From: Bacteroidaceae bacterium
GTDB taxonomy: Bacteria; Bacteroidota; Bacteroidia; Bacteroidales; Bacteroidaceae
DNA length: 64,000 bases
Direction of reading: 5' to 3'
Assembly: GCA_016286165.1 (NCBI GenBank)
Contig: JAEESE010000014.1
Coordinates: 1-64,000, forward strand
Shown: one piece after another, positions 13,880 to 21,860 of the stretch
Layout: each line of letters begins with the position of its first letter
How positions within the stretch are numbered: the first letter of the stretch is position 1
Translations under genes and position numbers: made by a program
Notes under the pieces: model-generated
The model's input: the letters and a program-made list of their open reading frames with translations, nothing else
The model's database searches: none
Told to the model about the DNA's origin: nothing

Positions 13880-14866
13880 ATGCAATTCTTAACGAACGAC
13901 AAACTCGTGATCGTCGGTGCCGGCGGTATGATTGGTTCCAACATGGTGCAGAGCGTGCTGATGCTCGGGCTTACTCCTAACATCTGTCTCTACGATATCT
14001 ATGAGCCCGGTGTTCATGGTGTGTACGACGAGATGTGCCACTGTGCATTCCCCGGTGCCAACATCTCCTACACCGTAGATCCCGCTGTGGCTTTCACAGG
14101 CGCCAAGTACATCATCTCCAGCGGCGGTGCTCCCCGCAAGGAAGGCATGACACGCGAGGACCTGCTCAAGGGCAACTGCCAGATTGCTGCCGAGTTCGGC
14201 GAGAACATCAAGAAGTACTGCCCCGACGTCAACCACGTGGTGGTCATCTTCAACCCCGCCGATGTGACAGCCCTCACAGCTCTCATCCACTCCGGTCTTA
14301 AGCCCAATCAGCTCACCTCACTTGCTGCACTTGACAGCACACGCCTGCAGCAGCAGCTGGCTCAGGAGTTCGGCGTGCAGCAGGACAAGGTAACGCAGGC
14401 TTACACCTACGGTGGCCACGGCGAGCAGATGGCTGTTTTCGCCAGCAAGGCCCTCATCGACGGCAAGCCCCTCGCTGACCTTCCCCTGTCGGCAGAGCGC
14501 TGGGCCGAGATCAAGCACATGACTACTCAGGGCGGCAGCAACATCATCAAGCTGCGCGGTCGCTCCTCGTTCCAGAGCCCAGCCTATCAGGCTGTGAAGA
14601 TGATCGAGGGTGCCATGGGCGGCGAGCCCTTCACATGGCCTGCCGGCTGCTATGTCAACGCTTTCGGTTTCAAGAACGTTATGATGGCTATGCCTACCGT
14701 GATCGACAAGGACGGCGTCCACTTCACAGCTCCCGAGGGCACAGCCGAGGAGATGGCAGCCCTGCAAGCTTCCTACGAGCATCTGCAGAAGATGCGCGAC
14801 GAGATTATCGGTCTGGGCATCATTCCTCCCGTTGCACAGTGGGGAGAGGATAATCCCAACCTCTAA
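13880..14866 (+). CDS. mdh: Malate dehydrogenase
   Basis: This 328-residue NAD-dependent malate/lactate dehydrogenase family enzyme interconverts malate and oxaloacetate, central to the reductive succinate branch in Bacteroidales. The Rossmann motif GAGGMIGSNM begins at residue 13. The substrate arginines fall in APRKEGMTREDL, the DSTR motif follows SLAALDSTRL, and the catalytic His is in TYGGHGEQMA. The sequence is of the divergent type annotated as malate dehydrogenase in Prevotella, so a different 2-hydroxyacid substrate cannot be fully excluded. It is a single-gene unit with its own promoter and terminator. Confidence 0.9.
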   Translation: MQFLTNDKLVIVGAGGMIGSNMVQSVLMLGLTPNICLYDIYEPGVHGVYDEMCHCAFPGANISYTVDPAVAFTGAKYIISSGGAPRKEGMTREDLLKGNCQIAAEFGENIKKYCPDVNHVVVIFNPADVTALTALIHSGLKPNQLTSLAALDSTRLQQQLAQEFGVQQDKVTQAYTYGGHGEQMAVFASKALIDGKPLADLPLSAERWAEIKHMTTQGGSNIIKLRGRSSFQSPAYQAVKMIEGAMGGEPFTWPAGCYVNAFGFKNVMMAMPTVIDKDGVHFTAPEGTAEEMAALQASYEHLQKMRDEIIGLGIIPPVAQWGEDNPNL

Positions 14867-14890
14867 GAGTCGTTCAGCTTTCAAAGCCAC

Positions 14891-14927
14891 GAAGGGCTCC
14901 GCACATCGCGGAGCCCTTCTCGTGTTT
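14891..14927 (+). terminator. Intrinsic terminator after mdh
   Basis: A perfect 12-bp stem, GAAGGGCTCCGC (14891-14902) with GCGGAGCCCTTC (14908-14919), encloses a 5-base loop and is followed by TCGTGTTT. Confidence 0.88.
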
Positions 14928-14991
14928 CATGGCGCTTAGCCCTTCGGTTGCCAAACTCTTCTACGATCTCTCGCCGGTCTGAGCCTTGGGA

Positions 14992-16173
14992 TTAATTGAA
15001 GAAGAGGAAATCACAGAATGCTCGGGGGAACTTAACGTTCTTCAATGGGGTAGCCTGCTGGAACATAGGAGCCACGTCGTAGGCCGTCCAACCAACCGTC
15101 TCACAACCGGCTGTCGTAATCAGGAAGGTCAGTTCGGGATGCTCTGCAGCAAACGTGCAAAAGCGTTGCACGGCATCTTTCAGCTCTTGTTTGCTGACGC
15201 CATTAACGGGAATGGCATACGACTGCCCCTGCAAACCTTCAGCCTGTCCCATCTTAGCCCCGAACTGTGCCAAGGCAACGGCTGCAGCGCCTGCATTATG
15301 TATTCCTCTCGCATTGCTACCGAACACGAGAACCTCGTTTTCCTTCAGCTCCGTAATCCGCTCATCGGCAATCCGTGATTCATCAACGTCATCTTTGTAA
15401 TAGTCGCTATTGCTTTCGCAAGCAAAGCTTTTCAGCTTGAATGAATCGTCAAATGCGCTGTCAAAGCTCATTCTGGCCATTGAACGCATTTTGCCGCGTC
15501 TCTCCTTGGCCCACATTTGTTTCATGCCTTCCTCGTCTTGAATGAACTGCATCACATTATCAATATTAAGGCTCTTGGCGTACTCTTCGGCATCTATGTT
15601 AGCCCCGATGAAAGAGAATATCACATTCTTTTCTTTCAAGGCATTAATCAGTATGCGAACTCCATTGAGAGTATACTCGCGTGATGCATTCTCGTAGCCG
15701 TCGGTGATGATAGTCACGTAGCCCAAGGTGTTGTCCTGATTCATTAGTCTCTGCATATCCGTCAGCGTGCTTCCCAGGGCATCAAACAATGGGGTGCAGG
15801 CGTTGGGGCAGTAATCCTTAGGCGTGATTTCCCTCACTTCATCGATGTTTTTGTTCTGAATGATGTAGCGGCTGTGTTGAGAATCAAACAAGTAGATCGA
15901 CACAAAGTGCCTTTGAGTATCCTGATTGGCCTTTTGCATGGCGCGGATGCTTTGAATGGTCTCGTTGCAACCCGTAATGGTTTGATGGGTAACGCATTGC
16001 ATGGAGCCGCTTTCGTCAAGCACGATGAGGTGATAGACGTTGATGACTGTGCTACCGGCCTTGTCCTGCTGAGGCATTTGAGCTGCATTCTGTGCTGATG
16101 TCTGGTCGGCATCTGTTGCTGTTTGAGCAGTTTCTTGAGCTTTGCTTCCGAAAAGTTTTCCTGTTAAGTCCAT
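14992..16173 (-). CDS. VWA-domain protein with C-terminal macro-like (A1S_2505-type) domain
   Basis: This 393-residue protein has two parts. Residues 1-40 are a Gln/Ala-rich tail. A von Willebrand A domain follows at about 45-215, with a complete metal-ion-dependent adhesion site: DESGS at 53-57, Thr in CTPLFDALG and Asp in ITDGYEN. The last 120 residues (VLVFGSNARG, GLQGQSYAIPV, FLITTAGCETVGW, VKFPRAFCDFLF) match my memory of the phage-associated A1S_2505 family, which is thought to have a macro-domain-like fold. There is no signal peptide, so it is cytosolic. It has its own promoter and follows the unknown gene at 16317-17441. Function is unknown; metal-dependent protein binding plus nucleotide-ligand sensing is inference. 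Confidence 0.75.
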   Translation of the reverse strand: MDLTGKLFGSKAQETAQTATDADQTSAQNAAQMPQQDKAGSTVINVYHLIVLDESGSMQCVTHQTITGCNETIQSIRAMQKANQDTQRHFVSIYLFDSQHSRYIIQNKNIDEVREITPKDYCPNACTPLFDALGSTLTDMQRLMNQDNTLGYVTIITDGYENASREYTLNGVRILINALKEKNVIFSFIGANIDAEEYAKSLNIDNVMQFIQDEEGMKQMWAKERRGKMRSMARMSFDSAFDDSFKLKSFACESNSDYYKDDVDESRIADERITELKENEVLVFGSNARGIHNAGAAAVALAQFGAKMGQAEGLQGQSYAIPVNGVSKQELKDAVQRFCTFAAEHPELTFLITTAGCETVGWTAYDVAPMFQQATPLKNVKFPRAFCDFLFFN

Positions 16174-16217
16174 AGTTTAAAAATAGTTTTAGGGGTTAAA
16201 CATTGGTTTTGACGCTG

Positions 16218-16247
16218 CAAAGGTAATAGCTGCATTCCAGATACAAA
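16218..16247 (-). promoter_or_regulatory. Promoter of the VWA-macro gene
   Basis: On the minus strand TACCTTTG (16218-16225) lies 18 bases from TTTG (16244-16247), close to the Bacteroidetes spacing. The -33 element sits in the T-tract of the upstream gene's terminator, so the two genes are separate but tightly packed. Confidence 0.65.
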
Positions 16248-16289
16248 AATCCCTGCAAGGCTTGCAGACTTTGCATAGCTTGCAGGGAT
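16244..16289 (-). terminator. Intrinsic terminator after the unknown gene 16317-17441
   Basis: On the minus strand ATCCCTGCAAG (16279-16289) pairs perfectly with CTTGCAGGGAT (16249-16259), and TTTTTG follows. The loop is 19 bases and contains further GCAAG-type words. Confidence 0.8.
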
Positions 16290-16316
16290 GCGAAAATTGT
16301 ATGTTTGCCAATGGCT

Positions 16317-17441
16317 TCAGTTAGGCATGTCCCAAGTGACTTTCTCCCTTGGCAACAGGATCTTTTTGGCCTCTCCTCTTTCGCCTGTGATGTAGTAGTT
16401 GCGGGCAATACTGTCGTCGAACTCGCGGAGAAATGCCTGCTTGATGCGCGAGCATTTCTCGTTGATAGAGTTGCTGGTCGGGTCAGTCACATCATCGATG
16501 CTTTTGCGTATCTCCTCGGGATTGTCCCGGCCAGAGATTAAGGAATAAAGATGTAGCAGCTCATCGCGGTAGTCGGGCAGATACGAGAAGTGGATTCCTT
16601 CAGGATGACGCAGGTACAGGAAGAAGATTGCTTTCGACAGAGTAGGCATCTTTATCTCCATGTTATTGTAGTCGGGCAGGGTGATACGTCCATATTTTAT
16701 GTGGAGGCGGCTCAGTTCCTGAGTGGGCTTGAACAGACGCCGGATTGCTACCTCGCCTATGCCGCTACGGCGGAGACGTTCCACGAGCATCTGCACTTCA
16801 CTCATCATCATATCCACATCATTCTCTTCATAATACCTGTTTATGTCGTCCTGAATTGGAGGAAATAACCCTGATGGTTCTAAGTAAGGAGGTTCCCCCA
16901 CCAGGTGCTCTTCGATTAGTGCGGAATGTTCCAAATATTCCCATTCATGGTCTTCATTTTTACTAAAGAGGTTTCTGCTTACGCCATGCAGTTTCACATA
17001 TTGCCGAATCAACTCGAAAGGTGAATCGCCGAAGTTGTAGGTCAATGGTGTATAGGCAAAGGTATAAGTATCTTCCTGGTCAAACTCCTCGCCCATATAT
17101 TGAATGATGCCGGGTGCGAAGCTTTGGGAGTTGTAATCGGCTACAATGTAGTTCAACAGGTCACTGTCATCATACATACTGACATCAGTCCTGAACTCCC
17201 CTTCGCTTGCTTGAGGATTGAAGTAGCGATAGATCTTTCGGAGGTCCATATCATGCGCAATCTTCGGCAGGAAACAGAACTCCAGTCCTCCACGCCTGAA
17301 TTCTGCCTCAATAAGCTCGTAATGCGTGATGATGAGATTATAATAACGTTTTGCGCTAATGCCCGTAACATCGAAGTAGATGACCACATTTGACCTGGGA
17401 TGGAAAGGCAGTCTGTCTTTATAAAAACTAATGTGTTGCAT
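16317..17441 (-). CDS. Conserved hypothetical protein upstream of the VWA gene
   Basis: I do not recognise a named domain in this 374-residue protein. It is soluble, acidic in its middle, and lacks a signal peptide or membrane segment. Visible features are an N-terminal region beginning MQHISFYKDRLPFHPRSNVVIYFDVT, an Asp/Glu-rich stretch near residue 120, a cluster of Tyr-rich acidic segments (RYYEENDVDMMM), and a C-terminal block with RIKQAFLREFD and YYITGERGEAKKILLPREKV. It has its own promoter and terminator and is transcribed toward the VWA-macro gene. Co-function with that gene is plausible but only from proximity. Confidence 0.75.
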   Translation of the reverse strand: MQHISFYKDRLPFHPRSNVVIYFDVTGISAKRYYNLIITHYELIEAEFRRGGLEFCFLPKIAHDMDLRKIYRYFNPQASEGEFRTDVSMYDDSDLLNYIVADYNSQSFAPGIIQYMGEEFDQEDTYTFAYTPLTYNFGDSPFELIRQYVKLHGVSRNLFSKNEDHEWEYLEHSALIEEHLVGEPPYLEPSGLFPPIQDDINRYYEENDVDMMMSEVQMLVERLRRSGIGEVAIRRLFKPTQELSRLHIKYGRITLPDYNNMEIKMPTLSKAIFFLYLRHPEGIHFSYLPDYRDELLHLYSLISGRDNPEEIRKSIDDVTDPTSNSINEKCSRIKQAFLREFDDSIARNYYITGERGEAKKILLPREKVTWDMPN

Positions 17442-17508
17442 AAATTCTTTGGTTTAAAAGGTCGTAAGTCAGTGCCTCGGACGAAGAATATTTCGGCTTG
17501 AGACGGGG

Positions 17509-17516
17509 CAAAGTTA
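17509..17516 (-). promoter_or_regulatory. Promoter -7 element of the 16317-17441 gene
   Basis: The minus strand reads TAACTTTG, matching TAnnTTTG, 68 bases upstream of the ATG. No TTTG lies at the expected distance. Confidence 0.5.
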
Positions 17517-17664
17517 GGGAAAAAACTCAAACAGGAGAAATAAATAGGTGAAAATGTGGCGATGGTTGCTTTTGTACAAACAATTATCTTATGATGTGTG
17601 TGCTGACAGATGTGTGATAACGGTAATTTGTGGAGGCAGATTAGGTGTTTATTAGTGGCAAAAT

Positions 17665-17696
17665 TTTGGAGTCTTGGATAAAATGTTGTATCTTTG
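17665..17696 (+). promoter_or_regulatory. Promoter of the DUF6078-like gene
   Basis: TTTG (17665-17668) and TATCTTTG (17689-17696) are separated by 20 bases, an exact match to the Bacteroidetes consensus, about 45 bases before the ATG. Confidence 0.75.
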
Positions 17697-17740
17697 TGGC
17701 GTTAAACTAACAATAATTTCAACCTTTAATTTTACTACTT

Positions 17741-18178
17741 ATGAAAGACTTGACTTATGAAGATGCGCCATACAACTGGGCGCTGTGTTTCCAAAATGAA
17801 TGCCCACTCCGCGACACCTGCCTGCGCTTTGCTGTGGGGCAGCTGATGCCCGACAGCGTCACTCACCACGAGACGGTGTTGCCTACAGCCCGCAAGGACG
17901 ACAGGTGCTGCCATTATGTCGAGGCGAAGCCCGTAAGGATGGCGCGCGGCATGATGGGGCTGTTGCCCGATGTGCCCTACGAAGTAGGCGTTGCTCTGCG
18001 CAAGCATCTCTACACCATCTTCGGCAGCAGCTCGCAGTACTACCGCTACCGCGAAGGCCGTTGGCTGATCTCCCCTCACCAGCAAGAACGCGTTGCAGCC
18101 CTCTTCCGTCAGTTCGGGCTCAAAGGTGAACCTCATTTCGATGCCTACGTCGACGGCTATTGTTTCGAGAACAAATAG
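17741..18178 (+). CDS. DUF6078-like small protein
   Basis: This 145-residue cytosolic protein has five cysteines in its first half (ALCFQNECPLRDTCLRF, DDRCCHYVE), suggesting a metal or Fe-S site, and a basic C-terminal half with SSSQYYRYREGRWLISP and QQERVAALFRQFG. The N-terminal cysteine pattern and overall length match what I recall of DUF6078, a family restricted to Bacteroidetes with no known function. The C-terminal part has a helix-turn-helix feel (QERVAALFRQFGLKG), but that is weak. It is a single gene with a consensus promoter and is followed by a 22-bp repeat array. Confidence 0.7.
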   Translation: MKDLTYEDAPYNWALCFQNECPLRDTCLRFAVGQLMPDSVTHHETVLPTARKDDRCCHYVEAKPVRMARGMMGLLPDVPYEVGVALRKHLYTIFGSSSQYYRYREGRWLISPHQQERVAALFRQFGLKGEPHFDAYVDGYCFENK

Positions 18179-18188
18179 TCAAAAACAC

Positions 18189-18320
18189 TTTTTCCACCAG
18201 AGGAAAGAACTTTCTCCTCAAGAGTAACGAGCCTTTCCCACCAGTGAGAAGAACCTTTCCCACCGGTGGGAAGAGCTCTTCCCACCAATGGGAAAAACGT
18301 TTCCCACCGGTGGGAAACCT
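18189..18320. repeat. Array of six 22-bp palindromic units
   Basis: The CCCACC word starts at 18237, 18259, 18281 and 18303, and degenerate forms fall at 18193 and 18215, so the period is exactly 22 bp across six units. The best units read TTTCCCACCGGTGGGAA, a near-perfect dyad. The array fills the gap between two convergent genes (stops at 18178 and 18361). There are no unique spacers, so it is not a CRISPR array. Related-period arrays occur at 25813-25887 and 44115-44277. Confidence 0.92.
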
Positions 18321-18360
18321 TAATACGACCGTAGGAATGATGATTTTCCTGCGTTTATGG

Positions 18361-19602
18361 TTATTGGTATATTAGGGAGGTGAGGCGGCTGGGCTCGAAG
18401 ATATCGCAGGCTATCTCATATAAAAGCTCGGGCGTTAGCGCATCAAGCTGTGCGAAACGTTCCTCCAGAGTGTAGGTGCGCCCAGTGAGCAGGAACTGCT
18501 TAGCCATGGCAAGGGCCGAGTTCTCGAAGCTGTCGGCGGCAATAGCCATCTGCCCTTTCATCTGTCGGCGTGCTGCATCAAGAGTGCGCTGGCTGAGTGG
18601 TGCGTCGACAAGACGCTGCAGTTCTCGCTGCACAAGACGTAGGCAACGTTGCACATCAGAGTGGTCGCAGCCGAAGTAGACACTCCAAACGCCCGTGTCG
18701 GTGTAGGCTGTCACGTTGCTCTCTACGGTGTAGACGAGGCCCGTGCGCTCTCTTAGTGCCAAGGACAGGCGTGAGTTCAGGGCTGGTCCGCCAAGAAGAT
18801 TGGAAAGCAGGGCCAGTCCTATGTGGCGAGAATCAGTCATAGCGTAAGAGCGGGCGCCGAGCATGACGTGGGCTTGGTGATGGGTGGAGGACTCTCCCCC
18901 CGAGGCATCCGCTTTACCAGAGTCATTGGTGACCGCTTCCTCCCTTATAGGGAGGGCGGGGGAAGAGTCTTCCTCCATCACGGGGTGGGCGGGGAGTGGT
19001 TCTCCCATCAATCTTCTCACCTCCTTCTCAGTCACCTTCCCCTTGACGAATAGTACGGCCTTCTCCAAGCTATATGTTCTGCAGACGAAGGCACGAAGGT
19101 CGGCTGTAGTGTATTGGCGGAGCCGTTCGGCATTGCCAAGGATATTCCTACCTAGCGGATGACCTGCGAAGAGCTTGGCTTCGAAGTCATCGTAAATCTG
19201 CTCGGCAGGCGTGTCGAGATAGCTCTCAATCTCGTCAATGACCACTTCGCGCTCCTTTTCCAATTCAGCCTGTGGGTAGGTGCTGTTGAACACTATGTCC
19301 ATTAACAGAGGCAGGGCACGTCGCAAATGCTCGCGCATGAAAACGCTGTAGAAAACCGTTTCTTCCTTGCCTGTGTATGCGTTGAGGTCGCCGCCAACGC
19401 TCTCCATGCGGTTGAGTATCTGCATGGATGTGAGGCGTTGAGTGCCCTTGAAATTCATGTGTTCCACGAAATGAGCCATACCGCTCTCGCTGTCGAGTTC
19501 GTGGCGTGTGCCGGCAGCTACCGCTATTCCGGCATAGACGACATTCGTTGTTGATGGAGCGATGATAGTGCGGAGGCCGTTGGGCAGAGTGAAGGTGATC
19601 AT
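18361..19602 (-). CDS. M16 family zinc metallopeptidase
   Basis: This 413-residue peptidase has the inverted zinc motif HFVEH at residues 44-48 and the downstream zinc Glu in EREVVIDEIESY (residue 124), so the active form is intact. The second half holds the R/Y region (GPALNSRLSLALRERTGLVYTVES). It resembles the soluble mitochondrial-processing-peptidase-like proteins of bacteria. A TTG at 19617 is also open, but the ATG at 19602 fits the family start (MITFTLPNGL). A linker of about 40 residues between the two domains (roughly 205-245) is low in conservation and partly encoded by a palindromic repeat. It lies 88 bases downstream of the Rid gene, probably cotranscribed. Confidence 0.9.
   Translation of the reverse strand: MITFTLPNGLRTIIAPSTTNVVYAGIAVAAGTRHELDSESGMAHFVEHMNFKGTQRLTSMQILNRMESVGGDLNAYTGKEETVFYSVFMREHLRRALPLLMDIVFNSTYPQAELEKEREVVIDEIESYLDTPAEQIYDDFEAKLFAGHPLGRNILGNAERLRQYTTADLRAFVCRTYSLEKAVLFVKGKVTEKEVRRLMGEPLPAHPVMEEDSSPALPIREEAVTNDSGKADASGGESSTHHQAHVMLGARSYAMTDSRHIGLALLSNLLGGPALNSRLSLALRERTGLVYTVESNVTAYTDTGVWSVYFGCDHSDVQRCLRLVQRELQRLVDAPLSQRTLDAARRQMKGQMAIAADSFENSALAMAKQFLLTGRTYTLEERFAQLDALTPELLYEIACDIFEPSRLTSLIYQ
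18936..18968. repeat. C/G-rich palindromic element inside the M16 gene
   Basis: CTTCCTCCCTTATAGGGAGG and the following GCGGGGGAAGAGTC form a dyad. On the coding strand it specifies the linker residues DSSPALPIREEAV. Related sequences lie at 22902-22940, 38534-38573 and 38661-38691. Confidence 0.7.
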
Positions 19603-19690
19603 TTGGCTTAGCGTCAAATAAGAAAGGTAATAGAAAAAGATTATCGTCGGTGAAGAGGCGGTGAACGCTAAACACTGTCGGGAACCGATG

Positions 19691-20818
19691 TCAGAAATCG
19701 CGGTAGTGCGAATTGCTAAGCCCTTTGATGGCGATACACTCCATCTCGATGAGCCAGGTGGGGCGGCAGACAGGTGCGAGGGTGATGACGTAGGGCGTCG
19801 AGGGGAAACGGCTGTCGAACATCGACTTTATCACGTCGTAGTCGGCAATATCGCGAAGGTAGACGATGATCTGTGCCACATCGTCGAAACTCGTGTCTGC
19901 TTCCGCCAGCAGCGCCTCCACATTGTCCCACATACGTCGCGTCTGGCTCACCACGTCGCCCACGTGAACCACCTCGCCGCGATTGTTTATCGATGCCGTG
20001 CCGCTGATGTACACGTGGCGGCGGTCGCCATAGTCGATGCGCGTGCCGCGCTCAAAAGTGACGCCATATTCGCTGGTAGCATTGAGATGGGTGCGGGCAT
20101 AGAGATACTGCTGCTGGTCAGGTTGGAAGCCCATGAGGGCGTAGGCGCCGAGCTGAACGAGGGCATCGCTATCGGCAGGAATGCCTCCGATGCCTGTCGA
20201 GGCTATATAATGCGTCTGCTCGGTGAGCCCCTGCTGTATGAAGTTCTCGCGACGGGCACGCACCATGCCCGCATACTGGGTGTCCACGTCGCGCACGAAG
20301 AACCAGGTGCGGATGCAGTTGTCGGCTAGGGTGGCGCCGCAGCGTTGCAGCGCGGCCTCGTAGCAACTGAGCAGGGCCGTGGTCTGGGCGGCGCTGTCGC
20401 CGGCGCTATGGGTGAGGCCAAGCATCCACAGGTGGCGGTATCCGTTGTGCGAGGCCTCCACGAGACCGTCGCGGTCCTCAATGTTCATATTACTCGCAAG
20501 ATACAGCCACACGGCTACCTTCGACCCGTCGAGGGGCGCCTGCTGTATCAAAGAGATATGTGAGTCGTGGGGCACCGGCTGGTTGGCGGCATCGCTCAGG
20601 AAACAACGTTTGAACAGAATCTGCAAGCCGGAGTATTGGGGCTGTGCCAGCAAGGCTTGCTCGGCACTGCAGATACGGTCGTACTGCGCGGGGAAGAGCT
20701 CGCCGCGCGGCTCCACGTGGAGGATAGCGTGCACCTCCCTGGTCTTGCCATGCAGATTAAAGTCCGACAGTTCTACGGTGACGCCGTACTCCTTGAATAT
20801 GATTCTGTTGTAAGTCAT
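19691..20818 (-). CDS. Rid-family (YjgF/chorismatase-like) protein
   Basis: This 375-residue protein has a C-terminal RidA/YjgF-like half (VYISGTASINNRGEVVHVGDV, then VEALLAEADTSFDDVAQIIVYLRDIADY and ECIAI near the end) preceded by a second, diverged half, as in the FkbO/Hyg5 chorismatase group. Rid proteins hydrolyse reactive imines; the fused type includes chorismate hydrolases. Substrate cannot be told from the sequence. The frame is open to 20938, but the conserved start MTYNRIIFKEYGV at 20818 and the promoter at 20886 favour the shorter form. No signal peptide. Confidence 0.8.
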   Translation of the reverse strand: MTYNRIIFKEYGVTVELSDFNLHGKTREVHAILHVEPRGELFPAQYDRICSAEQALLAQPQYSGLQILFKRCFLSDAANQPVPHDSHISLIQQAPLDGSKVAVWLYLASNMNIEDRDGLVEASHNGYRHLWMLGLTHSAGDSAAQTTALLSCYEAALQRCGATLADNCIRTWFFVRDVDTQYAGMVRARRENFIQQGLTEQTHYIASTGIGGIPADSDALVQLGAYALMGFQPDQQQYLYARTHLNATSEYGVTFERGTRIDYGDRRHVYISGTASINNRGEVVHVGDVVSQTRRMWDNVEALLAEADTSFDDVAQIIVYLRDIADYDVIKSMFDSRFPSTPYVITLAPVCRPTWLIEMECIAIKGLSNSHYRDF

Positions 20819-20885
20819 TGGATTAATAGCCCTGATCAGCGGCATGATAGCCCGATGAAGGCATACAATGCCGAAAAAAGCGGTG

Positions 20886-20893
20886 CAAAGATA
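20886..20893 (-). promoter_or_regulatory. Promoter -7 element of the Rid-family gene
   Basis: The minus strand reads TATCTTTG, 68 bases before the ATG at 20818. A -33 element is not obvious. The placement argues against using the longer upstream start. Confidence 0.6.
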
Positions 20894-21075
20894 CACTAGT
20901 TTTTCATTATTCTTGTAATCTTTTTGATTTATTAACATTTGTGACGAGTATTATTTGTTTGCAAGGTACCCCTTTCGTATATGAACGACAAATGATGATG
21001 GTGCGTGAATATGGCATTTTGAAGCGGCTAAACATGCCCATAGATGTGTGAAAAACTAAATAATCTCTAAAAACT

Positions 21076-21106
21076 TTTGCTCTGATTAAAAAAATATCTA
21101 CCTTTG
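21076..21106 (+). promoter_or_regulatory. Promoter of the small lipoprotein gene
   Basis: TTTG (21076-21079) and TACCTTTG (21099-21106) are 19 bases apart. The leader is about 40 bases. The rest of the 334-base gap between the two divergent genes (20819-21151) shows nothing else I can name. Confidence 0.75.
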
Positions 21107-21151
21107 CCGCTCAGAAAGAATACGTCTAACCATTTAATTAATTAAGAGACA

Positions 21152-21586
21152 ATGAAGAACATTTGGAAAATCATGGCAGCCCTGCTCATCGTGGCTCTGC
21201 CTTTCATCACAGCTGCATGTGGCGACGATGACAAAGAAGACGACGGCCCCAAGACCTACACCTACTCTTGGCTGCTTCAGAACACAAGTCTCCCCGCAAC
21301 TGCTACGACAGCTGAGAAGTCGGAGGCTCTGATTGCCGAGACAACCATCAACGGCCTGTTCGCTACCGCTTTCCGCGTTCAGGGTTTCACCGTTGATGCC
21401 AACAAGCAGGAGTTCACTATCCTCACTCAGGATGCCATCTCACAGTTCGACAACAAAGTGAAGTCGGCCGTTTACGCTGTCAAGAGCTCCGACGCTCTGG
21501 CTGCAGCAGCCGAGAAGTTGCCCGCATCTGCTAAGATTCAGGTTAAGCGTGGCGGCACGGCAGTCATAACCGAGAGCCTGCGCTAA
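21152..21586 (+). CDS. Small surface lipoprotein of unknown function
   Basis: This 144-residue protein begins with a type II signal peptide (MKNIWKIMAALLIVALPFITAAC). The mature Cys is followed by GDDDKEDDG, the acidic lipoprotein export signal that sends lipoproteins to the outer face in Bacteroidetes. The mature part is about 120 residues, rich in Ala, Thr and Ser, with alternating polar/hydrophobic stretches. I recognise no domain. It is monocistronic with its own promoter and terminator. Confidence 0.85.
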   Translation: MKNIWKIMAALLIVALPFITAACGDDDKEDDGPKTYTYSWLLQNTSLPATATTAEKSEALIAETTINGLFATAFRVQGFTVDANKQEFTILTQDAISQFDNKVKSAVYAVKSSDALAAAAEKLPASAKIQVKRGGTAVITESLR

Positions 21587-21614
21587 GCTTTGTAGTCCGC
21601 GTAGCGACATAAGA

Positions 21615-21650
21615 AAGCCTGACCTCAGTCGTTGAGGTTGGGCTTTTTTT
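21615..21650 (+). terminator. Intrinsic terminator after the small lipoprotein
   Basis: AAGCCTGACCTCA (21615-21627) pairs with TGAGGTTGGGCTT (21633-21645), with two wobbles and a 5-base loop, followed by a run of T. Confidence 0.88.
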
Positions 21651-21820
21651 GTTTGGGGAATGATATAGCAGATGACCTGCAAGACCCCTACGGGGTTTAC
21701 AAGGTCTGCTGCTTTATCATTGCCTTTGTTTATTCACTTTTCAGAGCCAAATACCAATAAAAATGAGAGGTAAGAGGTAAAAAACTTTATTCACTAATCT
21801 CGTATCTCTAATCTTTTTCA

Positions 21821-21828
21821 TACCTTTG
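21821..21828 (+). promoter_or_regulatory. Promoter -7 element of the hemerythrin-LuxR gene
   Basis: TACCTTTG lies 33 bases before the first ATG (57 before the second). The -33 region is poor. The preceding bases carry CTAATCTCGTATCTCTAATC, a heptad-like repeat. Confidence 0.6.
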
Positions 21829-21860
21829 CACACGTAAAAACGAACAAACTACAGAAATAT

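Noticed and set aside
18189..18320. CRISPR array
   Set aside because: Units are contiguous with a strict 22-bp period and no unique spacers, and no cas genes are near. The same holds for 25813-25887 and 44115-44277.
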